From Pluralibacter sp. (GTDB lineage: Bacteria > Pseudomonadota > Gammaproteobacteria > Enterobacterales > Enterobacteriaceae), in assembly GCF_019237635.1 (NCBI RefSeq), contig NZ_JAFAGS010000106.1:1-50742 (forward strand): DNA of 50,742 nt, written 5' to 3'. Numbering within the stretch: position 1 is the first letter of the stretch; each line of letters opens with the position of its first letter. Positions 38,454-46,201 of this stretch are shown here, one piece after another. A program made the translations under genes and the position numbers. The notes under the pieces are model-generated. The model ran no database searches, was not told where the DNA came from, and was given only the letters and a program-made list of their open reading frames with translations.

Positions 38454-39878
38454 GTGGCCTATCTTCCCGACGCCTTTCTCGCCGCGATGCGCGCAGCAAT
38501 GCCTGCCCATCTCGCCTTCGATGACTTTATCGCCGCCTGCCAGCGCCCGCTGCGTCGCAGCATCCGCGTCAATACGCTGAAAATCACCGTGGCTGATTTT
38601 CTTGAGCGGGTTGCGTCCTATGGCTGGCAACTGACGCCAGTGCCCTGGTGTGAGGAAGGCTTCTGGATTGAGCGTGACGACGAAGAGGCAGTGCCGCTTG
38701 GCAGCACCGCAGAGCATCTGAGCGGCCTGTTTTATATTCAGGAAGCCAGTTCAATGCTGCCGGTGGCAGCGCTTTTTGCCGAGGGCAATCAGCCGCAGCG
38801 CGTCATGGATGTCGCGGCGGCGCCAGGCTCCAAAACGACGCAAATCGCTGCGCGGATGGGGAATCGGGGGGCAATCCTCGCCAACGAATACTCCGCCAGT
38901 CGGGTCAAAGTACTGCATGCCAACATCAGCCGCTGCGGTATCAGTAATGTCGCGCTGACCCATTTCGATGGCCGCGTTTTCGGTGCCGCCCTGCCCGAGT
39001 CTTTTGACGCCATCCTCCTGGACGCCCCCTGTTCCGGCGAAGGCGTCGTGCGCAAAGACCCCGATGCGCTGAAAAACTGGTCGCCAGAGAGCAACCTGGA
39101 GATTGCCGCTACCCAGCGCGAGCTTATCGACAGCGCGTTCCACGCCCTGCGCCCTGGCGGCACGCTGGTTTACTCCACCTGTACCCTGAACCGTGAAGAA
39201 AATGAAGACGTGCTGGCATGGCTGATGGCGCGTTTCCCGCAGTCGCTGGAGATCCTGCCGCTGGATACCCTCTTCCCGGACGCAGGAAAAGCGCTCACCG
39301 GGGAGGGATTTCTTCACGTATTCCCACAAATTTATGACTGCGAGGGCTTTTTCGTCGCCCGTCTGCGTAAAACAGCGAGTGTTGAACCCCTGCCGGCGCC
39401 GGGCTATAAAGTCGGCAAGTTCCCCTTCACGCCGATGAAAGGTCGGGATGCGGACGCCGTGACTCGCGCTGCCAGCGCGGTGGGTCTGCACTGGCATGAC
39501 GCGCTGCATCTGTGGCAGCGCGATAAGGAAATTTGGCTGTTCCCGGCGGGTATCGAACCGCTGATAGGCCAGGTTCGCTTTTCGCGTATCGGCCTTCGTC
39601 TGGCGGAAGCCTTCAACAAGGGTTATCGCTGGCAGCATGAGGCGGTGATTGCACTGACGGACGAGCGCAGCCCGTACGTCGAGCTTACCCAGCAGGAAGC
39701 CGAGGAGTGGTATCGGGGTCGCGACGTCTGGCCGCAAACGCCGCCGTCTGCGAATGAAGTGGTCGTGACGTTTCAGGGGCATCCGCTGGGGCTTGCCAAA
39801 AAAGTGGGGTCACGGCTGAAAAACAGCTATCCGCGCGAACTGGTGCGTGATGGCAAGCTGTTTGCCGGTAAAGTGTAG
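38454..39878 (+). CDS. rsmF: 16S rRNA (cytosine-1407 C5) methyltransferase RsmF
   Basis: Makes m5C1407 in 16S rRNA. About 474 residues (E. coli 479). SAM-binding [19 protein letters not shown]; both catalytic cysteine motifs are present ([16 protein letters not shown] and [12 protein letters not shown]); a C-terminal PUA-like region follows. The N-terminus is uncertain: I use GTG 38454, which reads (M)[12 protein letters not shown], matching the E. coli (…)VYFPDAFLTQMR; its ribosome site is poor, and the frame is open back to 38379. Confidence 0.93.
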   Translation: MAYLPDAFLAAMRAAMPAHLAFDDFIAACQRPLRRSIRVNTLKITVADFLERVASYGWQLTPVPWCEEGFWIERDDEEAVPLGSTAEHLSGLFYIQEASSMLPVAALFAEGNQPQRVMDVAAAPGSKTTQIAARMGNRGAILANEYSASRVKVLHANISRCGISNVALTHFDGRVFGAALPESFDAILLDAPCSGEGVVRKDPDALKNWSPESNLEIAATQRELIDSAFHALRPGGTLVYSTCTLNREENEDVLAWLMARFPQSLEILPLDTLFPDAGKALTGEGFLHVFPQIYDCEGFFVARLRKTASVEPLPAPGYKVGKFPFTPMKGRDADAVTRAASAVGLHWHDALHLWQRDKEIWLFPAGIEPLIGQVRFSRIGLRLAEAFNKGYRWQHEAVIALTDERSPYVELTQQEAEEWYRGRDVWPQTPPSANEVVVTFQGHPLGLAKKVGSRLKNSYPRELVRDGKLFAGKV

Positions 39879-39987
39879 CGAATCACAAAAAAGTAGCACA
39901 TTCTGACTGGCGATTTTCTCTCCATTGTCTACGCTGAAAAATACGGCCTAACTGGTCGTACCACAACAACAGACACTGGAGAGCACT

Positions 39988-40227
39988 ATGATGAAAACCT
40001 GCGTACGCATAGGCGCATTCGAAATTGATGACGCCGAGTTGCATAGTGAACAGCACGGGGAGCGAACGTTAATCATCCCCTGTAAATCCGACCCTGACTT
40101 ATGCATGCAACTGGATGCCTGGGACGCCGACACCAGCGTTCCGGCCATTCTCAATGGCAAACACTCCGTCCTTTATCGTCATCGTTACGACCGTCATTCT
40201 GACGCCTGGGTCATGCGCCTTGCATGA
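39988..40227 (+). CDS. yebV: YebV, small conserved protein
   Basis: 79-residue soluble protein close to E. coli YebV (78). Core IPCKSDPDLCMQLDAWDADT and the ends VRIGAFEIDDAEL and DAWVMRLA are conserved. Function unknown. Two adjacent ATGs (39988, 39991); GGAG six bases before the first favours it. In K-12 yebW follows, but here a terminator and convergent pphA come straight after. Confidence 0.93.
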   Translation: MMKTCVRIGAFEIDDAELHSEQHGERTLIIPCKSDPDLCMQLDAWDADTSVPAILNGKHSVLYRHRYDRHSDAWVMRLA

Positions 40228-40236
40228 TGCCAAAGG

Positions 40237-40262
40237 AACCCGCCCTAAGGCGGGTTATTTAT
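40237..40262. terminator. yebV / pphA terminator
   Basis: 8-bp perfect stem AACCCGCC/GGCGGGTT with a CTAA loop followed by ATTTATTT, between convergent yebV and pphA. Confidence 0.9.
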
Positions 40263-40280
40263 TTCCAGACCTCTGCCTTA

Positions 40281-40925
40281 TTACTGCAACTGTACCAGCG
40301 TTAATACCCCGCCAAATACCGCACCGGTATCAATATAATGTTGATTTTCAAAATCATAACGTTGCTTCAGCGGCGTATGGCCAAACCAGAAGTGATCGGC
40401 GCCGTGAAGCCCGGTATGCCGCCCGGCAAGATGATCGGTTAACCGCTGCCGGTCCCACAGCACGCGCTCCCGATCAACCGCCTGCTGCCAGCGGTAGACC
40501 TCCGCCGGATAGTCCGCATGCGCCACCACGTTCACTCCGGACTGACAGCGAACTTCGAGTATATAAGGCAGGAGCCGACACGCCTCCAGCAACGCGACGA
40601 TACGCAATTTTTCCGCCGACGAGCTACGGGTAAACCAGTCGCCGCCGTTGAGCGCCCACAGCGCAAGTTGCCGCGAGCTCAGCGCATCCATCGCCATCTG
40701 CTCATGATTCCCGCGGATTGCGGCAAACCATTTTTGCTCGATAAGCGCCAGGCACTTCAGGCTTTCCGGCCCACGGTCTATCAGATCGCCGACCGAAAGC
40801 AGGAGATCCTCATAAGGATTGAATTTCAGCGACTTCAGTTGCGCCATCAGACGTGCATAGCAACCATGCACATCGCCGGTAAGCCAGATATGTCGCCACT
40901 GGTCCCCCTCAATGCGTTGGTACAT
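40281..40925 (-). CDS. pphA: Serine/threonine protein phosphatase PphA (PrpA type)
   Basis: PPP-type metallophosphatase, 214 residues (E. coli PphA 218). Motifs in order: GDVHG (17-21), GDLIDRG (about 46-52), RGNHEQMAMDAL (about 73), HADYP, and the C-terminal FGHTP. In E. coli it acts on phospho-serine/threonine and histidine proteins and responds to protein misfolding. Position next to yebV favours PphA over the paralogue PphB. The N-terminus lacks the MKQPAPV extension of E. coli. Divergent from the virK-family gene. Confidence 0.9.
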   Translation of the reverse strand: MYQRIEGDQWRHIWLTGDVHGCYARLMAQLKSLKFNPYEDLLLSVGDLIDRGPESLKCLALIEQKWFAAIRGNHEQMAMDALSSRQLALWALNGGDWFTRSSSAEKLRIVALLEACRLLPYILEVRCQSGVNVVAHADYPAEVYRWQQAVDRERVLWDRQRLTDHLAGRHTGLHGADHFWFGHTPLKQRYDFENQHYIDTGAVFGGVLTLVQLQ

Positions 40926-40990
40926 AGGCGCCTCCTCTTATATTCAGTATAGGCAACCCACTGTCACGACCCGTTACAAATCCACAAACT

Positions 40991-41007
40991 TAAACAAAAA
41001 CTAAACG
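40991..41007 (-). promoter_or_regulatory. PhoP-box-like repeat upstream of the virK-family gene
   Basis: On the minus strand CGTTTA-GTTTT-TGTTTA is a near-perfect PhoP direct repeat (11-base periodicity), so it is inverted relative to the rightward gene. TAATATAAC (41014-41022), a plausible -10, lies just beyond it toward that gene, about 70 bases from its start. ybjX and virK are PhoP-regulated in E. coli and Salmonella. Inference from pattern. Confidence 0.6.
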
Positions 41008-41090
41008 AACGACTAATATAACCGGGTAGCCCTTATGATGATGAAGCGAGGTCTCTAGAATACCTGCGCAACTACAAAGAGGTTTTTATC

Positions 41091-42050
41091 GTGTCGGACA
41101 ACCCCCAGTATTCCACTCACGCCGCAGCAGTGCGTACCCACCTTATTTCCGAACTGGTCAGAGGGAATATTACACCAGCCCCGATCTGGCGGAAGTTTGA
41201 CTACCGGTTGAAGTTTTTCCTGCGTACGCTGCTCTTTTATTCCTCCACGCGGCGGATGCTGGACAGCCTCTCACAGCGCGAGGACTTTGACTCCCTGCTG
41301 GGCGCCCAGGTGACGCTGCCAAGCAAGACGCATCGCCAGTATCTGGCACTGGGGCTCTCTTCCGGCCAGCGCGCTGACGCCATCATCAGCCACTATCAGT
41401 TCATTGATTCCTTAAAAAGCCCTCGTCTGGCGGCGGCATTGACGGCCCCTGACCCGGTTGCCGTCCTGGAGATTGAAGGCAAAGACGAAAGCCGGTTTAC
41501 GCTGTGCCTCTCTTGCGCACGAAAAGCCGAGCGCGAGGGCGAAAGTACCGTCTGGCTGTTTGACGGGGAACAGACGTTGCTGGCCAGCGCCACATTTAGC
41601 GTGGTGAAAATCGCCGACGGTTGGGAACTGGTGATCGGCGGTTTGCAGGGCCCGCGCCGCAGCGTGTCGCATGAGGTGATTAAGGTCGCAACCCGCGCCT
41701 GCCACGGCCTGTTCCCTAAACGTATTCTGATTGAGTTTTTCGGGCTGCTGGCCGCAGAGTGCGGAATTACCCGGATAACCGGCGTCAGCGACAACGGTCA
41801 CGTATTCCGCGCGCTGCGCTATCGTCTAAGTAAAGGGCGCCATTTCCACGCCAGCTATGACGAGTTCTGGGCTTCCATCGAAGGTAAACAGCTGAACAAG
41901 TACCGCTGGCAAATGCCGCTACAGCAGGAACGTAAAACGCTGGAGAGTATCGCTAGTAAGAAGCGGGCTGAGTACCGCCGCCGCTTTGCGCTGCTCGATG
42001 AAATGGCGCAACAGTTCAACCAACTGTTCCCCCATCACGGCGATCAATAA
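41091..42050 (+). CDS. VirK/YbjX family protein (DUF535)
   Basis: 319-residue cytoplasmic-looking protein of the DUF535 family (E. coli YbjX, Shigella/Salmonella VirK, about 320-330 residues). Family stretches visible: FLLRTLLFYSSTR-like opening, HYQFIDSL, GLQGPRRSVSHEVIKVATRACHGLFPKR and RYRLSKGRHFHASYDEFWAS. Members are PhoP-activated and linked to envelope stress or peptide resistance, but the biochemical role is unknown. The start is GTG 41091 with GAGG eight bases upstream. Not part of the K-12 gene order beside pphA, so likely an acquired or relocated paralogue. Confidence 0.9.
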   Translation: MSDNPQYSTHAAAVRTHLISELVRGNITPAPIWRKFDYRLKFFLRTLLFYSSTRRMLDSLSQREDFDSLLGAQVTLPSKTHRQYLALGLSSGQRADAIISHYQFIDSLKSPRLAAALTAPDPVAVLEIEGKDESRFTLCLSCARKAEREGESTVWLFDGEQTLLASATFSVVKIADGWELVIGGLQGPRRSVSHEVIKVATRACHGLFPKRILIEFFGLLAAECGITRITGVSDNGHVFRALRYRLSKGRHFHASYDEFWASIEGKQLNKYRWQMPLQQERKTLESIASKKRAEYRRRFALLDEMAQQFNQLFPHHGDQ

Positions 42051-42057
42051 CCCCTTT

Positions 42058-42080
42058 ACCCCCATTTCATGGGGGTTCTC
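42058..42080 (+). terminator. Hairpin after the virK-family gene
   Basis: 6-bp stem ACCCCC/GGGGGT with loop ATTTCAT, eight bases after the stop; the T-run is poor (TCTCCCTC). Confidence 0.55.
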
Positions 42081-42175
42081 CCTCTCCTGTTTGCAATCCG
42101 CCCCCCGGTTTCGCTACTATCCTATCCTCTCCTTTCCACTTGAACCTGACTGCACGTCTGCGAAACGTTCCGACC

Positions 42176-42319
42176 ATGGGCAAAACAGAAGTAGTAATGA
42201 TAGTCATGATCCTGCTCATCCTTTGCTGCAGCATCTGGTTCGTCTTTAGCGATCAACTTTGGACAATGGTCAGTTATCTGGAAACCCTGCTCTATCCCGG
42301 TATTGTCACACCGGAATAA
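42176..42319 (+). CDS. Possible 47-residue membrane peptide
   Basis: Open frame starting MGKTEVVMIVMILLILCCSI, continuing WFVFSDQLWTM and ending YPGIVTPE. One strong hydrophobic segment (about 6-25) with an N-terminal lysine and an acidic-ended tail, the size and layout of small enterobacterial membrane peptides such as MgrB. No clear ribosome site precedes the ATG; a second ATG lies at codon 8. I do not recognise the family. It sits 126 bases downstream of the PhoP-associated virK-family gene. Confidence 0.45.
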   Translation: MGKTEVVMIVMILLILCCSIWFVFSDQLWTMVSYLETLLYPGIVTPE

Positions 42320-42367
42320 CCGCCCCCTACATCCAGAAATTCAGATTTAAACAACTTGTCGTTTGAG

Positions 42368-42690
42368 CTAAACCGACCCGATCTCTATTATTTCGGCCAT
42401 GACGTCACGCAGCGTTCTTGTACATCCCGGCAAAACGCGGCGCGCTTCATAGGTCTGCTGATATCCATGCACTGGACGCGCAATCATTCAGACCAACCCA
42501 GACGGCACTGCATATCCCTGTGAATGCCGTCAAATGAGTCCGAAAACATATAATATTCATTGCAAGCTTTCCCCTTTACTGTGCGAGGTAAAGGGGATTT
42601 TTTTATCAAGGCTTGAAACCCAACGCTTTGATAATTTCCGCGCTCAGTATCAATGACCAACACCTGCTTATCCCGACTCATCAGCTTCAC
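42368..42690 (-). other. Two small overlapping open frames of uncertain status
   Basis: Minus strand: a 68-codon frame (42484-42690, ends MQCRLGWSE) and a 39-codon frame (42368-42487, starts MIARPVHGYQQTYEARRVLP), joined by an ATGA stop-start overlap typical of translational coupling. Neither resembles a family I know, and the first has only a weak ribosome site and contains the hairpin at 42571. They could be a small operon, a frameshifted relic or chance. Confidence 0.22.
42571..42605 (+). terminator. Orphan intrinsic terminator
   Basis: 8-bp perfect stem CCCCTTTA/TAAAGGGG with a ten-base loop followed by A and seven T residues on the plus strand. No clear gene ends just before it: the 47-residue frame stops 250 bases upstream. 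A perfect TATAAT lies at 42549-42554, only about 20 bases upstream, without a good -35. It may end a small RNA or the virK-family transcript. Confidence 0.75.
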
Positions 42691-42728
42691 AATATGTCAG
42701 CCAGATTTACATAAAAGGAGTGATATCA

Positions 42729-42971
42729 ATGAATTATGCTTTGATTTTTCTTGCAATATGTCTTCTGGGAATCAGCGGTTACGTAAAGCAGACTCTGGGA
42801 ATGGCGCGTGCTGTAATCTCTTTTATCACCATGGTCATGATTGCGGGATTAATATACGTTCTGACCATGAAACTGACTGGAGGAGATAAGTTGGTGACAA
42901 TGTTATATCTTTTCCTCTCTCCTGTATGCGGTTTGATATTCACACTCATGGTCATTCCCAGCAAGCGCTAA
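42729..42971 (+). CDS. Small membrane protein of unknown function
   Basis: 80 residues with a strong ribosome site (AAGGAG, eight bases from ATG). Three hydrophobic segments are visible: about 2-18 (NYALIFLAICLLGISGY), 30-47 (VISFITMVMIAGLIYVLT) and 58-75 (MLYLFLSPVCGLIFTLMV); the end is PSKR. No family recognised. It lies in the variable segment between the virK-family gene and a YahO-like gene; its A/T content is higher than the core genes. Confidence 0.7.
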   Translation: MNYALIFLAICLLGISGYVKQTLGMARAVISFITMVMIAGLIYVLTMKLTGGDKLVTMLYLFLSPVCGLIFTLMVIPSKR

Positions 42972-43213
42972 GCCCTGCTGGCATCAACCACTGCGCCAGC
43001 TTGTTTATTTTTAAACAAAAAACAGCCAAATTTAACGCATAACCATACTCATTATAGGCCATACTCTAAAGGCGTAGAGAAAATAGTGTAGATATTAATA
43101 TTACGCAACGCAACAATTCCACACTGGTTGTTTACTGTCCTGTTTCTGATATTTCGCTAGATTAAGCACTTAATATCAAAATAACCTCCATAAACAATGC
43201 TAAGGATGACATC

Positions 43214-43492
43214 ATGCGTATACTTCCCAACCTGATGATTGCAATGACTGCGTTCTCTTTTATCACCAGTGTCAGCGCGGCTGAGCTAATGACCCATGAG
43301 GCATTTAACAAAGTTGCTTCTCAGTATAATAAAATAGGCACTATTTCTGTCTCTAACGAGGCTGCAGCATCTGACGCCAAAGCGGCGCTTATTAAAAAGG
43401 CGGATGAACAAGGGGCTGATGTGCTGATACTCACATCAGGTAATACCAACAATAAAATTCATGCCTCCGCAAATATTTATAAGAAGAAGTAA
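43214..43492 (+). CDS. YahO-like DUF1471 (BhsA/McbA-type) periplasmic protein
   Basis: 92 residues: signal peptide (cleaved after about SVSA, residue 22), then a single DUF1471 domain. The mature part [20 protein letters not shown] and the C-terminus [14 protein letters not shown] match E. coli YahO closely ([16 protein letters not shown] against ADVLVLTSGQTDNKIH). Family members are small stress-induced periplasmic proteins, several affecting biofilm or surface properties. AAGGATG supplies the ribosome site. Likely a paralogue rather than yahO in its native place. Confidence 0.88.
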   Translation: MRILPNLMIAMTAFSFITSVSAAELMTHEAFNKVASQYNKIGTISVSNEAAASDAKAALIKKADEQGADVLILTSGNTNNKIHASANIYKKK

Positions 43493-43502
43493 TGGTCATT
43501 TT

Positions 43503-43531
43503 CAGCCAATGCCTGCAGCAGGCGTTGGCTG
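43503..43531. terminator. Hairpin between convergent YahO-like and EAL genes
   Basis: 13-bp stem CAGCCAATGCCTG/CAGGCGTTGGCTG (one T-G pair) with a CAG loop. T-runs are short on both sides. Confidence 0.6.
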
Positions 43532-43552
43532 GAACTTTCCGGAAACATACCC

Positions 43553-45085
43553 TTATAACTCATCGATTTCCGCCTTGCTTTTTGAAAGCAATATTTTGAT
43601 TAAGTCGATATAAGAAACAGGTTTCCAGAAATAATATCCCTGCACCAACGTAATGTCATTTCGGTTCAAATAATCCAGTTGCTCTTTCGTCTCAACCCCC
43701 TCAGCGACAATGCGTAATGACAGTTTTTTCGCCATCTCGATAACGCAATCGAGTAACCGGGTGGAATCCGTGACCTGGCTTACGCGGCTGACGAAGCTTT
43801 TATCAATCTTTATATAATCAATAAGTAAATCATTTAGATACGACAACCCCGAATACCCGGTACCAAAATCATCCAGCGCAATGGCAAACCCTTTTTCATG
43901 CAGGGTATTGAGGTTGTTAATCAGGTCGGCATTGATAAGCAGCGGTTCACGCTCTGTCACTTCAAGCACCAGCTTCACTTTCTTCCCCGAAAACCCCTCC
44001 TGGTACTGCATGCAGTCCCGCATAAAACAGGGGGCGTTAATGTGTGATGCGCTAAAGTTGATGCCAATGTGGAATCCATCCGGCAGTTTGTTCAGTATCG
44101 GTTTGAGTTGCGCGACAACCTGCCGCATCAGGCTTTGCGTCAGAGGCACAATCAGCCCGGTTTTTTCCGCCGTCGGGATAAAAATAGCCGGAGAGATAAA
44201 CCCGGCTTTAGGGTGCTTCCATCGCGCAAGCACTTCTACACCATACAATGCGCCGGTTTTTCCGTTCACCACCGGCTGATAGAACGGGATAATTTCCCCC
44301 TTTTCGATCGCCCGACGTAAATTCTCCTCGGGTGTGGTGTATTTATTCCTATACTGGCGGAGCAAAAACACAACCGCGAACGAAAGCAAGAAGACTATCA
44401 GTAAAGACCCCGCGCCTTGCTGCGCAAGTCTTGAGAGACTGAAAAAAGAGGGATGGTGGTATTCAATACGGAAAGGATAGCGGGTGGACGAATAGGCTGC
44501 CCGCGTGGAATTTGCCATCGGCAGAGTTTTCAGGGCAATCACGTTTCCCTCGCGGTCGAAAACTCGATTGCTAACAACCAATGAGAAAGCGGTTTTCTCA
44601 ATAGAGCTGTTAAGCGCATCGCGAATATGCGCATCGCTGATACTCACGATAACCTTGCCTGCCGGAGTCGGCGTCTGAAAAAGCAGCACCGGTAACTCGT
44701 TCACCATATTTTGTGGCATCATGAGCAGCAGGTTGTCATCGGAAATGGCCTCAGGCTTCACGATAAGCACCCTGTTGCCGGGCAGTGATGAACACCAGAC
44801 GTTGCCGTTTTTGAGGATGATGATAGTGCGCAGATGGGGTTTCAGCGCCGCTTCCGTCCCGAGCTCGAACTCCCCCTCTGCTGAGCAACCATTGAGGGCG
44901 ACACGCATCGCCGTTTTCGTTGCGCTACTCGCCTCGTCAAGGATGGCATCGATTCGTTGCGCAATATGCATGGCTGTCGCCGCCCTTTCTGTATCGGCGG
45001 AGTGCCACAATTGCCAGTTGATCACCAGCGTGCCGACCAGCAATAACAATGCCGCTATTGATAAGGAAAATAACGTATGGCGCAC
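43553..45085 (-). CDS. CSS-EAL cyclic-di-GMP phosphodiesterase
   Basis: About 510 residues: membrane segment (about 5-25), a periplasmic CSS sensor domain with the CSSLPG redox motif, a second membrane segment (about 225-247), and a cytoplasmic EAL domain. The EAL signature reads EVLARW, with the later motifs ALDDFGTGYSGLSYL, IDYIKIDKSF and RIVAEGVET intact, so c-di-GMP hydrolysis is plausible. Same architecture as E. coli PdeB/C/D, whose activity is tuned by DsbA/DsbB. I prefer the GTG at 45085 (AAAGGA seven bases upstream); an ATG at 45133 adds 16 residues but abuts its own AAAAGG. Not orthologous to PdeD by sequence. Confidence 0.9.
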   Translation of the reverse strand: MRHTLFSLSIAALLLLVGTLVINWQLWHSADTERAATAMHIAQRIDAILDEASSATKTAMRVALNGCSAEGEFELGTEAALKPHLRTIIILKNGNVWCSSLPGNRVLIVKPEAISDDNLLLMMPQNMVNELPVLLFQTPTPAGKVIVSISDAHIRDALNSSIEKTAFSLVVSNRVFDREGNVIALKTLPMANSTRAAYSSTRYPFRIEYHHPSFFSLSRLAQQGAGSLLIVFLLSFAVVFLLRQYRNKYTTPEENLRRAIEKGEIIPFYQPVVNGKTGALYGVEVLARWKHPKAGFISPAIFIPTAEKTGLIVPLTQSLMRQVVAQLKPILNKLPDGFHIGINFSASHINAPCFMRDCMQYQEGFSGKKVKLVLEVTEREPLLINADLINNLNTLHEKGFAIALDDFGTGYSGLSYLNDLLIDYIKIDKSFVSRVSQVTDSTRLLDCVIEMAKKLSLRIVAEGVETKEQLDYLNRNDITLVQGYYFWKPVSYIDLIKILLSKSKAEIDEL

Positions 45086-45311
45086 AATGATTTCCTTTGG
45101 GTTAGAGGCTGAATCATTCTGTAAAAACGGCATCCTTTTCAGGCTTTCTGTGGGTTAATGTGCGCCTGATTGGATAGCCTCATTTTAGTGCAGAACCGCC
45201 GTATTTTCATGCCGTCAGCAAACTCACCCACCGATTTATCAGCTATATACAGGAAAGAGCGCGCATCGTTGATGATGGAAGTCACCATAGCCAAAACGCT
45301 ATTCTCTTCCT

Positions 45312-45527
45312 TTACAGTTGTGAAACGAGAGACTTAATTTTCTCGGCTTTCTCAAAGTGATCCAGTTTCATCTCCATAATCCACCACTGGGCTACCTCCA
45401 TAAGCGCCTCTGGATCTTCATTTTTGTTCGAAAAAAAAGCATAAAAGGAGAGGCCGACATTGCTTCCTTTAGAAGCTATCTTTTCATTACAGATTTTAAT
45501 GATTCTAGCTTTCATGCTTACTTGCAT
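45312..45527 (-). CDS. 71-residue protein of unknown function, probably SOS-controlled
   Basis: The frame starts MQVSMKARIIKICNEKIASK at ATG 45527, with AAGGAA six bases upstream, and ends KAEKIKSLVSQL. Soluble, mixed charge, helix-rich (EALMEVAQWWIMEMKLDHFEK); no family recognised. The frame is open upstream to 45656, but those codons have no ribosome site. A strong LexA box with an embedded TATAAT lies at 45680-45699, which would give a leader of about 150 bases. A run of eight T residues lies in the coding strand (Ala-Phe-Phe-Ser). It sits next to the sdsR attachment site. Confidence 0.6.
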   Translation of the reverse strand: MQVSMKARIIKICNEKIASKGSNVGLSFYAFFSNKNEDPEALMEVAQWWIMEMKLDHFEKAEKIKSLVSQL

Positions 45528-45679
45528 TATATTTTCCTTGTTAGACTGCACATGATTCAATGCATTGGATACCGCCGCTACAGACTCGTGTTTTACTAAC
45601 AACTGCCAATGAGCACAGCACAACAGTTCTGAATACGGGCTGAACGTCATCTTCACCGGGCATGATCCGCCCTAACCAA

Positions 45680-45699
45680 TACTGATTATATACACAGTA
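45680..45699. promoter_or_regulatory. LexA (SOS) box overlapping a minus-strand promoter
   Basis: TACTGATTATATACACAGTA matches the LexA consensus TACTG-(TA)5-CAGTA at 17 of 20 positions. Its minus-strand copy contains TATAAT (45685-45690), a perfect -10, so LexA would occlude the promoter reading into the 71-residue gene. No rightward gene begins within 1 kb. Confidence 0.75.
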
Positions 45700-45996
45700 T
45701 ATAGTGGCTGACTATCTAGGTCGGTGGGAAACTCGTACCGCTCAAGTGTTGGGCCGAGCTTCGTTATGAAGATCCGCCATCACCTGGCGCTCCGAGAAAA
45801 TGGGCGAGAGCCGGCAACACATCCCGTGCTGCAATCGGCAGGTCCCGTCTGTCCCTGTGATTGACGCGCCAACAGGTGAGCCGCACAAATGTCTGGAGCA
45901 CCGGAAAAAGAGTACCTGATGATTTAACTTTTATTTGTAAATGAATTGTGAACACTCAACGCTATATGATATAACAAGGAACACCGAATATGGGAT
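45700..45996. other. Unassigned segment left of the attachment site
   Basis: About 300 bases with no convincing gene. A minus-strand frame at 45764-45955 and alternative frames carry short coding-like stretches (for example SPIFSERQVMADLHNEARP) that run into stops, consistent with a decayed gene I cannot identify. Confidence 0.3.
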
Positions 45997-46033
45997 TTCG
46001 GGTGATTTTCGGACATTTTCGGATACGTATCCG
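45997..46033 (+). repeat. Left set of phased TTCGG repeats
   Basis: TTCGG begins at 45997, 46008 (TTCGGACA) and 46018, spaced 11 and 10 bases, so all lie on one face of the helix. The last merges into a 14-bp perfect palindrome CGGATACGTATCCG (46020-46033). The spacing and position beside an att core suggest integrase or excisionase binding sites. Confidence 0.6.
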
Positions 46034-46054
46034 TAGGTTGCTGAAAAGAAAGAC

Positions 46055-46084
46055 AGATAAAAAGAGACCGAATACGATTCCTGT
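46055..46084 (-). other. Attachment core: 3' end of sdsR (ryeB)
   Basis: The minus strand reads ACAGGAATCGTATTCGGTCT followed by CTTTTTATCT. As I recall E. coli SdsR, this matches its last 30 bases with one change (GTGTTC to GTATTC). The SdsR 5' part and the first arm of its terminator hairpin are absent on the right, so this is a truncated copy made by site-specific integration, not a working sRNA gene. The sraC/ryeB locus is a published insertion hot spot in Salmonella. Confidence 0.75.
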
Positions 46085-46201
46085 TTTTACCTGAAATTAA
46101 AATTCCATATATATCTCAATAAGCTACGCCGCTTACAGTACAAAAATCACTCACCGAAAGGTGTGTTTTCGGTCACTAAAAATCATGTAGTTACTGAAAA
46201 T

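Noticed and set aside
37437-38717. Minus-strand open frame of 426 codons
   Set aside because: It lies antisense to letB and the start of rsmF, whose products match known families along their whole length; long antisense frames are common in G/C-rich genes.
38751-39782. Minus-strand open frame of 343 codons
   Set aside because: Antisense to rsmF; no family features and no ribosome site.
42571-42605. Copy of the sdsR attachment core marking a left element boundary
   Set aside because: The hairpin sequence shares nothing with the sdsR 3' end; I found no second core copy between pphA and 46 kb.
45764-45955. 63-codon minus-strand frame near the attachment site
   Set aside because: No ribosome site, no family and competing coding-like stretches in other frames; treated as relic sequence.
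46055-46084. Working SdsR terminator or small RNA
   Set aside because: Only the 3' arm and T-run are present; the pairing GACCGAATA arm and the whole 5' part of SdsR are missing, so no terminator hairpin can form here.
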